From: Lentisphaera araneosa HTCC2155
Lineage (GTDB): Bacteria; Verrucomicrobiota; Lentisphaeria; Lentisphaerales; Lentisphaeraceae
NCBI RefSeq assembly: GCF_000170755.1
Contig: NZ_ABCK01000004.1
Location: 62,001-126,000, forward strand
Reading direction: 5' to 3'
DNA: 64,000 nucleotides
In this document: positions 9,993 to 18,043 of the stretch, piece after piece
Numbering within the stretch: the first letter of the stretch is position 1
How the letters are laid out: each line of letters starts with the position of its first letter
Translations under genes and position numbers: made by a program
The notes under the pieces: generated by a model
Told to the model about the DNA's origin: nothing
Databases searched by the model: none
Seen by the model: only the letters and a program-made list of their open reading frames with translations

Positions 9993-11531
9993 TTATTTCT
10001 TGGTTGTTGAATAATATTTTGGTGTCGCACCTTTCACGGGTTCTTTCATTTGAGAACGCCACTTTGCGTAGACTTGTTTCATCGCCTCGGCTTTTTCTGG
10101 CATTTGCGAAATTAGGTCTTTAGTTTCACCTGAATCATTCACGAGGTCGAAGAGTTGGAGTTTATTCTTTAGAGTAAGCAGTTGAAACTGATCTTTAACG
10201 AGTCCTTGTTCATCAAGTTGATATTTTTGATATTGCTTGGCTTCGGGGAGAACGAGTTTATGATCTTTTTGACGAATGGCCCAACTTTTCTTTTTTCCCA
10301 TATCCCAAATCAGATAATCGTGAACGTCGGCTTGCGCACCTTTGAGATGCGGTATGAGGGAGAGCCCATCGAGTTTATTCTTAGGACTCAAGCCAGTAAG
10401 ATCTGCGATAGTCGCAAAGATATCCATGTGAGATACGAGCGCATCAGATTTGTTGGCCTTAGGGAGCTTAGCGGGATAAGAAACAAGGAAAGGCACATGA
10501 AGAGCTCCATCCATCACCGAATACTTAAAGGCATTTAAATGACCATTGTTAGCGTAGGATTGATGAGAGCCACCATTGTCTGAAGAAAAGAAAATCAAGG
10601 TATTATCTCTAATTTGCTGTTCATCTAAAGTCTTCAAAATCTTGCCAATGGCTTGATCTATCATTTCTAAATGGATTAAGTACTTGAGACGACCATAGGG
10701 GTCAGGATTTTGTAAATGGCAAACTTGTTTGTACCACTCATTATACTTCAAAGTTTTAGGATCCCACAAAGGATACTCCCAGGTGCTGGCATTGGGATCC
10801 CATTTGGGCTGCTTAATACCGTGCTTTTTCGCCAGCTCTTCGGGAACTAAATGCAGTGGTGTATGAACGGCATTGAAAGAAAGCCTCAGATAAAAAGGCT
10901 CATCCTTATTTTCAACAATAAACTTCTGAGCTTCCACGGTGAAAACGTCGGTGATATTTGTGTCTTTAAATGAAGCATTCTTCTCATATCCACGCATGAG
11001 AGGTCCAAGGAATTTTATATTGCCTTTATGACCAGCCTTTTTCGCTCTTTTTTTGTAAGCATCCAAATGTTCTTGGCTCAACATAAAGAAATCCCAAGAA
11101 TGATCAATAAATCCAAGAAAATCATCAAAGCCGTGATCCATAGGGTGTTGTTTAAAACCCTTATTCATATGTGTTTTACCGACTTTCATGGTTTTATAGC
11201 CAATAGATTTTAAAGCTTCGGCAATAGTTTGTTCTTCTTTGGGTAAACCTCCCTCGCCATAATAATAGGCTCCCCAGCGTTGCTGATAGCGCCCAGTAGA
11301 AAGGCCCAAGCGCGATGCGCTACAAATTGGTGAAGTTGAGTAAGCATTGCTAAACCATGTGCCACTGCTGGCTAATTTATCGAGCTCAGGAGTTTTGACA
11401 TCAGCTTCAGTATAGTCATGAAAACCCACATCGGCATAACCTAAGTCATCGGCGAGAATGATAATAATATTAGGCTTATCTTGTGCGCAAAGACTTAGAC
11501 TGATTAAGAGAAAAAGAAGTAATTTATACAT
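9993..11531 (-). CDS. Secreted type I sulfatase
   Basis: A 512-residue protein with a signal peptide (MYKLLLFLLISLSLCAQ). Metal-binding Asp pair LADDLGYADVGF (residues 26-37) and the formylglycine motif C70-S-A-S-R74 are in place, as is a second metal site SSDNGG. Type I sulfatases hydrolyse sulfate esters after Cys is converted to formylglycine by an FGE or anSME maturase (none in this window). The substrate is probably a sulfated polysaccharide but cannot be deduced. Signal peptide and motif order are complete and the length is normal, so it should be active. It stands alone between selO and a small membrane-protein gene on the same strand. Confidence 0.92.
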   Translation of the reverse strand: MYKLLLFLLISLSLCAQDKPNIIIILADDLGYADVGFHDYTEADVKTPELDKLASSGTWFSNAYSTSPICSASRLGLSTGRYQQRWGAYYYGEGGLPKEEQTIAEALKSIGYKTMKVGKTHMNKGFKQHPMDHGFDDFLGFIDHSWDFFMLSQEHLDAYKKRAKKAGHKGNIKFLGPLMRGYEKNASFKDTNITDVFTVEAQKFIVENKDEPFYLRLSFNAVHTPLHLVPEELAKKHGIKQPKWDPNASTWEYPLWDPKTLKYNEWYKQVCHLQNPDPYGRLKYLIHLEMIDQAIGKILKTLDEQQIRDNTLIFFSSDNGGSHQSYANNGHLNAFKYSVMDGALHVPFLVSYPAKLPKANKSDALVSHMDIFATIADLTGLSPKNKLDGLSLIPHLKGAQADVHDYLIWDMGKKKSWAIRQKDHKLVLPEAKQYQKYQLDEQGLVKDQFQLLTLKNKLQLFDLVNDSGETKDLISQMPEKAEAMKQVYAKWRSQMKEPVKGATPKYYSTTKK

Positions 11532-11689
11532 AGAAGGGCTCTTTCATTAATGATTGATTCTGTATGTTTTAAACTCAATCATAGTGGGGAGATCTAAACA
11601 GTAGAAGCAATATAAGTTTCGTAAAAGATCTCATTAGCCCCATCTTGATGATGGTCGACTAAGAGCTACAAAATCTACTGCTTAGCTCA

Positions 11690-12136
11690 TTACTTGCCTA
11701 AAAGCAGGTAGAAGGCTAAGCTCATTGTGTAGCCGCCGAGGCCAATGATGAGGCAAATGGAGGCATAGTGGTAGGTCTTGGTTCTTTGATCGCGACGTCG
11801 AATGAGTTCTTGAAGTGTTTCTTCAAGGGTGTCGGCTCGGTATTGGCTCAACCACTGTAAATTCAGAGGGCCAGAAATGAGTAAGAGGGCGGTAATAAGG
11901 GTGGAGAAAACTCCAAGGAAAATACTAATTTTAGCAGCTAAACCGGATTCGGCGATCTTGATGCCAGAAAAACCTGTTATAGTCAAACAAATGGTAACCA
12001 GACCAATGAGCATTTGTGAACGAGTTTGTAAGACATTAAAGCTCTCGCGCAGGAGGGCGTATGTTTTTTCTAGCTTGGGGTCGGAATGTAATTCATTTAG
12101 GAAATCAATTTCGCTTTTCGTATCGAGTTTTTTCAT
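11690..12136 (-). CDS. Small three-helix membrane protein, function unknown
   Basis: 148 residues. An N-terminal soluble helix (about 1-38) is followed by two adjacent membrane helices (about 40-60 and 68-92), a charged connector with RADTLEETLQELIRRRDQRTK (shown by positions about 98-118), and a third hydrophobic helix at the C-terminus. I do not recognise a family with confidence; the layout resembles small Pycsar/CBASS-effector-like or SLATT-type membrane proteins, but this is only a shape similarity. Part of this gene (11859-11944) occurs as an exact 86-bp copy at 7544-7629. The next gene upstream (12167-12391) is 30 bp away on the same strand. Confidence 0.65.
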   Translation of the reverse strand: MKKLDTKSEIDFLNELHSDPKLEKTYALLRESFNVLQTRSQMLIGLVTICLTITGFSGIKIAESGLAAKISIFLGVFSTLITALLLISGPLNLQWLSQYRADTLEETLQELIRRRDQRTKTYHYASICLIIGLGGYTMSLAFYLLLGK

Positions 12137-12166
12137 GATTCATATTCCTATTTTATTCAGTTCAAA

Positions 12167-12391
12167 TTAACTTGTTGATCTATATAGATCGTTAAAGTAG
12201 TCTTTCAAAATTTCATCTCGTAATTTTCTGGCTTCTGTGAATGAACGAGTTCGAAGCGAGCGACGGACACGTTCTTTTGTCACTGGAGTGGGATAAACTG
12301 TGTATTGTAAAAACCAAACACCATTATTATTCCACATGTGATGATTGAGATTAGTTTTATTGCTTCGCGTCATTTCTTTGATGGGATGCAT
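12167..12391 (-). CDS. Small protein resembling the N-terminal DNA-binding domain of a tyrosine integrase
   Basis: A 74-residue basic protein. Its middle (NNNGVWFLQYTV...RVRRSLRTRSFTEARKLRDEIL) follows the pattern of the AP2-like arm-binding domain at the start of many phage-type integrases: an aromatic strand, a basic S-L-x-T strand, then a helix with EAR-x-x-RDE. No catalytic domain follows. It could be an integrase remnant, a free-standing arm-binding or excisionase-like protein, or a chance ORF. Codon pattern and pattern match make a real gene or remnant likely. No att site was identified. Confidence 0.5.
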   Translation of the reverse strand: MHPIKEMTRSNKTNLNHHMWNNNGVWFLQYTVYPTPVTKERVRRSLRTRSFTEARKLRDEILKDYFNDLYRSTS

Positions 12392-12445
12392 GAATTCACC
12401 TTCAAATGTTATATGGATTATTCGTAAAGAGGGAGGAGCTCTTTA

Positions 12446-12525
12446 TCGCCTGGTCAAGGAAAGGCATTTCCTAGCAGGGGAGTTCGAGGGGACAGCGTCC
12501 CTCTCGTATGATGGAGTACATCATG
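12446..12525. repeat. Dispersed structured repeat, copy 1 (TCGCCTGG... family)
   Basis: About 80 bp related to 17944-18025. Three stem-loops can be drawn: AGGAAA-GGCA-TTTCCT, GAGGGGAC-AGC-GTCCCTC and ATGATG-GAGTA-CATCAT. Compared with the second copy, the stems differ by paired changes (AGGAAA/TTTCCT against AGGATT/AATCCT), which supports a conserved structure. Probably a REP-type intergenic element. Confidence 0.6.
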
Positions 12526-12609
12526 TCCTTTTTCTAGTTAATCGTGATTATTAAAACCCTGACTCAGATAACTAAAACTAAGTTCGAAAGACTGAGCCAG
12601 GGTAATAAA

Positions 12610-14697
12610 TTAGTGTTTAAAACCGTCTTGGTAGATGGCTTCTGTTAGGTAAGGCGCCCAGTTCTTTTCAAAGAAAATTTTTCCAGGGTCTTCCATCTCA
12701 CGAAGGGCATCAATACGCGTTACAAAGTCATTAGTTTTTGGATCGAGACCAATGACAATTTTCTCCTCTTTGTGCTCTTCCTTTTCAGTGATGAAACGGT
12801 ATTCATTGAGCTCGCCGAGGCGTGTTTCAGGTACATCTTGTCCATCCTTGGCACAGAGTGCACGCGCACCGCGACTGCCGCCACCATTTTTGATGTAAAG
12901 TGTGAGACAGTTCAATACTGCTTCTGCAGAGAGTGCCGTTTGGCGCCATTGGAAATAACTTGCAGCGTGACGTGAAGTTTTGATACTTAATCCCTTTTCG
13001 AGCTTGCGATTGAGAGTTTGCGTATCGAGCAAAGCTTTGAGAACATCATCGCGCTGACAAATGAATCCGGCTTTATCACTCATTCTATTTTGAATGATAT
13101 CGCGAACTTCTTCGCAACTCGGTTGTGAATCATCTTCGACAGCTTTTTTAAGTTCAGCAAAGACACTAGTAATTGTTTCTTGGTGTTGATCTAAGTTGCT
13201 GATCTCAGGTGTTTCCGCACCTTGGCTCGCAATATGTTCTGCACACCGCGTGCCAAAAACTTGACCTGCGTTGAGAGCCGCGCCACCTGGACGAGTGACA
13301 CCATGTGTGCCGGCAACCTCACCTATAGCATAACAAGAATTGAGTGAACTTTGTGACCAAATATCTACGTCAACGCCGCCATTCATGTGTTGGTTAGAAA
13401 CATTGAAGGGAAGGGGATCTTTGCCAATGTCGTGACCATGCATTTTATAGAGTTCAATTGCAAGTGGATTCATTTGACGCAAGCGGTCAATTGGGAGTTC
13501 CTGTAGAGCTTCATTATTTACGAGGTAATCACGAACATCATCATCGAGCCTTTCGAGACTAAAATCTTGTTCATTGGGAACGGCTTCAGGATTTCTATTG
13601 AAGTCCATGAGGATTGTACGCCCCTTTTGACTCTCGATATAAATGGCTAAGTCAACTAAGCTGGAGCCATAATCTAACATGCGCGTTGCATGGAAGGGCC
13701 ATTGATAACCCTTGCGGAAAACATTTGACACGAGTTCTTGAGTCGTACGGTAGTACTCAGCTAAGAAATTATGTTCATTGCCATCTTTATCTAAAGAATA
13801 GATGTAGGGCAAGACTTGAACGTAAGTGCCTGAAAGATTCCAAGGAAACTCAGTTCGTCTCGTGCCAATACCGAATTGACTCTCAGTAAGGTTAGTAGCT
13901 TCGACACCGGCTTCTAAAGCCATGCCTAAAGAACCAAAACAGTTTTTTGGGTAAACGCTATCGCGATAGAGTTCACCAGGCCCGCCAGTGGCGAGAATGA
14001 GTTTGTCACAGAGAATAACAATGAGACCAAATTCATTCGTCTCATCAGTACGATTAATCGCAATTAAGCCTGAGCAGACTTCTTCACCATTTTTCTGACT
14101 CTTGAGAATTTGCACACCCGTGGTGCCTTTGAGAAAGTCGACACCTAAACGAATCGCTTCCTCACAGAGAACTTTAACCATGAGACGCGATGTGCGAGGT
14201 CCGCAACTCGTCGCACGACCCACTTCATCGTGATCCGTTTGATAACGCAAAACCGCACCAAAACGGTCCTGAGGAAGCGGGAGACCCATGTATTGCAGGC
14301 TATTGAAAGCGCGGAGTGAATCCACCCCCTCGATATAGGCGGTATCTTTGTCCATGCCACCGCCAGAACTAATATCTTGCCCGAGCTTAACAAAGTCATC
14401 GCCGCGATTACTCGTTCCAGCTGTATGGAGAGTTTGTTTATCTGAGCCAGAACATGCCGAAGTACCACCAAACATTGCACTACTAGCTACCGTGACATCA
14501 ACATTTTTGCGTTTGAGTTCTACGGCAGCTCGCAAGCCGGCAGCACCACTACCAAGTACAAGTGAACTTGTCGTGTAAACGGGAACTTGCATGCCAGCAA
14601 TTTCAATAATTTGATGACTCTGACGTTCACTGGCGCCACCAGGCATTTTGACCCGTGTGAGTGAATCGAGGATGTGTTGTGGGATACTTTGGCTCAT
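12610..14697 (-). CDS. FAD-dependent oxidoreductase, succinate dehydrogenase/fumarate reductase flavoprotein type
   Basis: A 695-residue soluble protein of the FAD_binding_2 family. The dinucleotide-binding motif LGSGAAGLRAAVELKRK lies near residue 46, followed by the fumarate-reductase-like GGTSACSGSDKQT. A second FAD contact region sits near GEVAGTHGVTRPGGAALNAG. No signal peptide, so it is cytoplasmic. It is the last gene of a four-gene operon with an SDR, a Gfo/Idh/MocA oxidoreductase and a TIM-barrel isomerase, which suggests oxidation of a sugar, inositol or similar polyol. The electron acceptor and exact substrate are unknown. Spacing to the upstream SDR gene is 9 bp. Confidence 0.85.
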   Translation of the reverse strand: MSQSIPQHILDSLTRVKMPGGASERQSHQIIEIAGMQVPVYTTSSLVLGSGAAGLRAAVELKRKNVDVTVASSAMFGGTSACSGSDKQTLHTAGTSNRGDDFVKLGQDISSGGGMDKDTAYIEGVDSLRAFNSLQYMGLPLPQDRFGAVLRYQTDHDEVGRATSCGPRTSRLMVKVLCEEAIRLGVDFLKGTTGVQILKSQKNGEEVCSGLIAINRTDETNEFGLIVILCDKLILATGGPGELYRDSVYPKNCFGSLGMALEAGVEATNLTESQFGIGTRRTEFPWNLSGTYVQVLPYIYSLDKDGNEHNFLAEYYRTTQELVSNVFRKGYQWPFHATRMLDYGSSLVDLAIYIESQKGRTILMDFNRNPEAVPNEQDFSLERLDDDVRDYLVNNEALQELPIDRLRQMNPLAIELYKMHGHDIGKDPLPFNVSNQHMNGGVDVDIWSQSSLNSCYAIGEVAGTHGVTRPGGAALNAGQVFGTRCAEHIASQGAETPEISNLDQHQETITSVFAELKKAVEDDSQPSCEEVRDIIQNRMSDKAGFICQRDDVLKALLDTQTLNRKLEKGLSIKTSRHAASYFQWRQTALSAEAVLNCLTLYIKNGGGSRGARALCAKDGQDVPETRLGELNEYRFITEKEEHKEEKIVIGLDPKTNDFVTRIDALREMEDPGKIFFEKNWAPYLTEAIYQDGFKH

Positions 14698-14706
14698 AAA
14701 ATTCTC

Positions 14707-15495
14707 CTAGAGGTGTCTGATTTGGAAGCCACCATCAACATCAATGACGGTACCAGTAGAGAAGGGGAAATCTCCGTCGATGAGTGATCTAGTGGCGAGG
14801 CCGAGGTCTTTTGCCGTACCCCAGCGTTTTTGAGGCACGAGGCCATCTTCAATTAAAGCGTCATACTTCGAAGTAACGCCTGCAGTCATATCTGTCTTCA
14901 TGATACCAGGGCGCAATTCGTACACTTGGATATTCTCATCTGCTAAGCGCTGAGCCCAAAGCTGGACGGCCATCGAGAGACCCGCTTTCGAGATACAATA
15001 ATCGCCTCGACTAATGGAAGCGGTGTGAGAAGATATTGAGGTAACAAATACGATGCGGAAACCACCTTTGAGTGCTTCTGGCTTTTCCTTGAGCCAGTAA
15101 TTGGCAACTTCCTGAGTCAAGAAGTAGGGCCCCATAAGGTTAGTTTTGATCAATGATTCGAAAGATTCTTCACTCGCCTCAGTAATATCGGCGCGTACAC
15201 TTGGTGCGATCCCCGCATTATTTACCAGTGAATCCAAGCGTCCAAATTTATCGAGGACGGCTTTAAGCATCGCCGAACGCGATTCTGAACAGGAAATATC
15301 ACCACGTACAGGGAAGAATTCTTGATTATCGTTTGGCGCCGCTTGGCGACAGAGCTCAGCAGCCTCTTCGGCTGCGACCTGATTGCCTGCGTAGTTAATG
15401 GCTACTGAGTAACCACTAGCGGCGAGTTCGATGGCTATACCGCGGCCGAGGCCACGGCTTGCACCAGTTACTAATACAACAGCTGCTTCGCTCAT
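14707..15495 (-). CDS. Short-chain dehydrogenase/reductase (SDR)
   Basis: 262 residues of classical SDR form. The cofactor motif TGASRGLGRGIA is at about residues 10-21, NNAG at about 92, and the catalytic Ser with YCISK (Tyr and Lys) near 168. The C-terminal PFSTGTVIDVDGGFQI is typical of 3-oxoacyl-ACP reductase or sugar dehydrogenase-like members. It probably uses NAD(P)H to oxidise or reduce a hydroxyl or keto group of the substrate handled by this operon. It lies 9 bp from both neighbours on the same strand. Many SDR entries carry a fatty-acid label (FabG-like); here the sugar-type neighbours make that unlikely. Confidence 0.9.
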   Translation of the reverse strand: MSEAAVVLVTGASRGLGRGIAIELAASGYSVAINYAGNQVAAEEAAELCRQAAPNDNQEFFPVRGDISCSESRSAMLKAVLDKFGRLDSLVNNAGIAPSVRADITEASEESFESLIKTNLMGPYFLTQEVANYWLKEKPEALKGGFRIVFVTSISSHTASISRGDYCISKAGLSMAVQLWAQRLADENIQVYELRPGIMKTDMTAGVTSKYDALIEDGLVPQKRWGTAKDLGLATRSLIDGDFPFSTGTVIDVDGGFQIRHL

Positions 15496-15504
15496 CTTCT
15501 GACC

Positions 15505-16659
15505 TTAACCTAACTCTGGGACGTCAACCCAACGTCTTTCTTTGTGGGAATCAAGGCTGAGCTCAGCGAGTTGAACACCTTTGGCACCTTCGAGAAGTGA
15601 CCAGCGGAAATCTTCGTCGAGTTCAACGTGACGGATGAATTTTTCCCATTGGATTTTGAAAGCGTTATCGTAGAAACCTGCGTCAGGGACTTCATGCCAT
15701 TGGTCGAGGTAGTTAATTGGAGAATCAATATCTGGGTTCCAAACGGCTTTAGGAGTGATTGAGTGAGGCTGAACGAGACATTTACGAAGACCAACAATTG
15801 CTGAGCCGTGTGTGCCATCGACTTGGATCGTGAGTAAGTCGTCTTTGCGAACGCGAGTGTTCCAGCTCGAGATCATTTGAATGTGCATGCCATTTTCGAG
15901 TTCGAAAGTTGCATAAGCAGTATCATCCGCCGTACATTTGTAGGTCTCACCATTTTCATCCACACGCTCGTCAAGAATGGTAGCTGCGCGACAAGATACT
16001 GATTTAACTTCGCCAAAGAGATTGTCGAAAACATAACGCCAATGACAGTGCATATCGATGATCATACCACCACCATCTTCTTCGCGGTAGTTCCAGCTTG
16101 GACGCTGAACAGGCTGATCTTCTACTTTACCATCAAATACCCAGTAACCGAAGTCACCTTTGATAGAGAGGATGTCGCCAAAGAAACCTTGTTCTTTGAG
16201 CATAGAGAACTTACGGAGTCCAGGCAACCAAAGTTTATCTTGAACAACGCCATTTTTAAGTCCTGCTTCAGTACAAAGTGTGTAGAGGTAGAGTGCTTCA
16301 TCAGTAGTGATTGCCGTTGGCTTTTCGCAGTAGATTGCTTTGCCAGCTTTCACAGCCATTTCAACGAACTTACGACGGAATTGAGTTCCTGAAGAGTCAA
16401 AGAAAATTTTGTAGTAGGGATCATCGAGAACGGACTGAAGATCAGTTGTGAACTTTTCGACGCCGTACTTTTCAGCTAGAGCTTTGATTTTGTTTTCGTT
16501 ACGACCTGTAAGAACGGGATCAGGCATAAGAGTGAGATCGTTATTGATCTTGATACCACCTTCCTGCATAATAGCGTGAATAGAACGCTCTAAGTGTTGG
16601 TTAGTACCCATACGGCCAGTGACGCCGTTCATGATGATTCCGATTTTTCTGATTTCCAT
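15505..16659 (-). CDS. Gfo/Idh/MocA family oxidoreductase
   Basis: 384 residues. The N-terminal Rossmann fold begins IGIIMNGVTGRMG, slightly unlike the usual GxGxxG, and the EKP motif (CEKPTA, about residue 111-116) that carries a catalytic Lys in this family is present. A GGGMIIDMHCHWRYVFDNLFG segment (positions about 195-216) gives the conserved D-x-x-x-H. These enzymes use NAD(P) to oxidise or reduce sugars, inositols and related compounds. It is the second gene of the operon, after the TIM-barrel isomerase (195 bp apart, with a REP-like hairpin between). Specific substrate unknown. Confidence 0.9.
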   Translation of the reverse strand: MEIRKIGIIMNGVTGRMGTNQHLERSIHAIMQEGGIKINNDLTLMPDPVLTGRNENKIKALAEKYGVEKFTTDLQSVLDDPYYKIFFDSSGTQFRRKFVEMAVKAGKAIYCEKPTAITTDEALYLYTLCTEAGLKNGVVQDKLWLPGLRKFSMLKEQGFFGDILSIKGDFGYWVFDGKVEDQPVQRPSWNYREEDGGGMIIDMHCHWRYVFDNLFGEVKSVSCRAATILDERVDENGETYKCTADDTAYATFELENGMHIQMISSWNTRVRKDDLLTIQVDGTHGSAIVGLRKCLVQPHSITPKAVWNPDIDSPINYLDQWHEVPDAGFYDNAFKIQWEKFIRHVELDEDFRWSLLEGAKGVQLAELSLDSHKERRWVDVPELG

Positions 16660-16742
16660 GGTGTTATCCTTGTAGTTTTTTATTTATTCTTTAGTAAAAT
16701 TGTATGTAGTTCACATTTCAGTGTGAGTTTTGCTTTTTGAGT

Positions 16743-16760
16743 GCCAAGCAGGAGCTTGGC
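16743..16760. repeat. REP-like hairpin GCCAAGC-AGGA-GCTTGGC
   Basis: A perfect 7-bp stem with a 4-base loop, followed by GTTCCC. It has the same build as the GCAGGCA...TGCCTGC hairpins at 20.5, 21.8 and 33.7 kb, so it is likely a member of the same intergenic repeat class. The following 80 bp contain three near-copies of ACCTG(AAA/TTA/TCA) phrases. Confidence 0.55.
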
Positions 16761-16854
16761 GTTCCCGGGTTTTCGTTCCCATTTTAGCTGTGAGTTAATT
16801 AGATGACCTGAAATTTTCACCTGTTACCTGAAAGCTTTTACCTGTCACCTTTTC

Positions 16855-17682
16855 TTAATATTTAAGTTGCTTGTAGGATTCGATGATCTTATTGAGATAT
16901 TCTTTTTGATCCATTGCCCAATAGCGATTAGAGAAAATTTCGACTTCGTGGAAGCCATCAAATCCGGCTTCGCCAACCCATTCACTTATGCGATCAACGG
17001 GAATAATGCCTTCTCCCATTAGCCCACGGTCATTGAGCATATCTTCGGCATTCGTTTTCCAATCACAGATATGGTAAGAAAAGAGATTGCCGTTTTTTCC
17101 ACAGCGCAATAATTCGCTTCTCAAGTGCTCTTCCCAATAGAGGTGAAAGACATCGACTGTAACGCCTACGTGAGAGTGATTAAGGCCTTCAGCGAGTTCA
17201 TTAGCTGAACGCATCGAACTAATTGAGGAGCGCGTATCTGCATACATGGGGTGAAGGGGTTCAATACCAAGTTTGACCCCAGCTTGTTCAGCATGAGGTA
17301 GTAGGGCGGCAATTCCATCGCGAATTTGTTGGATGTTTTGTTCAACAGTTTGGCCTGGACTTGCACCACAGACTAAAACGACGAGTGGGGCGTCAATTGC
17401 TTGCGCTTCATCAATAATGATTTTGTTTTCATCAATCGCCGCTTGACGATCACCTTGACTTTCACCAGTGAAAAAGCCACCACGTACTAAGGAAACTGGT
17501 TTTAAGCCCGAGTTCTTGATGTCGCGATTCACTTGCTGTAAATCTTTACCTTCAATTACGTTGCGCCAGACGGATATACCACCAATGCCAGCTTGTTCAT
17601 AATTGCTAAGACATTCATCTAAAGTCCATGGCTTATTGGTCATGGTATGAATGCATAATTTACTGAGATCTTTCTGAGACAT
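16855..17682 (-). CDS. Sugar phosphate isomerase/epimerase (xylose isomerase-like TIM barrel)
   Basis: 275 residues matching the AP_endonuc_2 TIM-barrel fold. Likely metal ligands can be seen in GIEPLHP (Glu, His), VTVDVFHLYWE (Asp, His), SYHICDW (His, Asp) and GFHEVEIFSN (Glu). Family members isomerise or epimerise sugars, keto-inositols or hydroxypyruvate; inositol catabolism enzymes are close in layout. It is the first gene of the operon and begins 22 bp downstream of twin palindromic operators, so the whole operon is probably substrate-induced by a LacI- or GntR-type regulator encoded elsewhere. Confidence 0.88.
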   Translation of the reverse strand: MSQKDLSKLCIHTMTNKPWTLDECLSNYEQAGIGGISVWRNVIEGKDLQQVNRDIKNSGLKPVSLVRGGFFTGESQGDRQAAIDENKIIIDEAQAIDAPLVVLVCGASPGQTVEQNIQQIRDGIAALLPHAEQAGVKLGIEPLHPMYADTRSSISSMRSANELAEGLNHSHVGVTVDVFHLYWEEHLRSELLRCGKNGNLFSYHICDWKTNAEDMLNDRGLMGEGIIPVDRISEWVGEAGFDGFHEVEIFSNRYWAMDQKEYLNKIIESYKQLKY

Positions 17683-17704
17683 TTGTGCAATCCTTATTCG
17701 TTAT

Positions 17705-17743
17705 TTATTGCGTGCAATAATTAATTATATTTGCATGCAATAA
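17705..17743 (-). promoter_or_regulatory. Twin palindromic operators upstream of the isomerase operon
   Basis: Two copies of a palindrome lie 23 bp apart centre to centre: TTATTGCGTGCAATAA at 17705-17720 and TTGCATGCAA at 17731-17740 (in TTTGCATGCAATAA). Dyads of the TTGCRTGCAA kind suit a LacI or GntR-type repressor. The position, 22-60 bp upstream of the start codon at 17682, fits promoter occlusion. No cognate regulator is in the window. Confidence 0.65.
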
Positions 17744-17881
17744 AAAAACAAATGTATTTCACGAAAATTTTAACAAATATTTAAAATTAAGCTGGGATGA
17801 GACGAGAAATATAATTGGCGGATTTACCATTAAAGAACATATTTGAATAAATACATTATTTTATTTCATAGAAAAGTTGCA

Positions 17882-17910
17882 TAAAAAAAGACTGCCAATT
17901 AAGGCAGCCT
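17882..17910 (-). terminator. Rho-independent terminator after the beta-helix gene
   Basis: On the minus strand CTGCC-TTAATT-GGCAG is followed by TCTTTTTTTAT. It lies 134 bp past the stop codon of 18044-20320, with a repeat element between. Confidence 0.7.
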
Positions 17911-17943
17911 TTTGAAGCTTTGATGAAATAGCAAGGTATTGAG

Positions 17944-18025
17944 TCGCCTGGTTAAGGATTGGCAAATCCTTACAGGGGAACTCGAGGGGGCAGTGTCCCG
18001 CTCGTATGAACTAGCGTATGCTCGT
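17944..18025. repeat. Dispersed structured repeat, copy 2 (TCGCCTGG... family)
   Basis: Related to 12446-12525. The first hairpin is AAGGATT-GGCA-AATCCTT with compensatory changes relative to copy 1, the second is based on CGAG...CTCG around GGG/CCC, and the third on AGC-GTAT-GCT. Confidence 0.6.
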
Positions 18026-18043
18026 TAAATTATATCTAAAGAA

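Noticed and set aside
11690-12136. Anti-phage SLATT/CBASS-type effector
   Set aside because: The three-helix shape is suggestive, but there is no cyclase, nuclease or other defence gene next to it, so a defence role is not supported.
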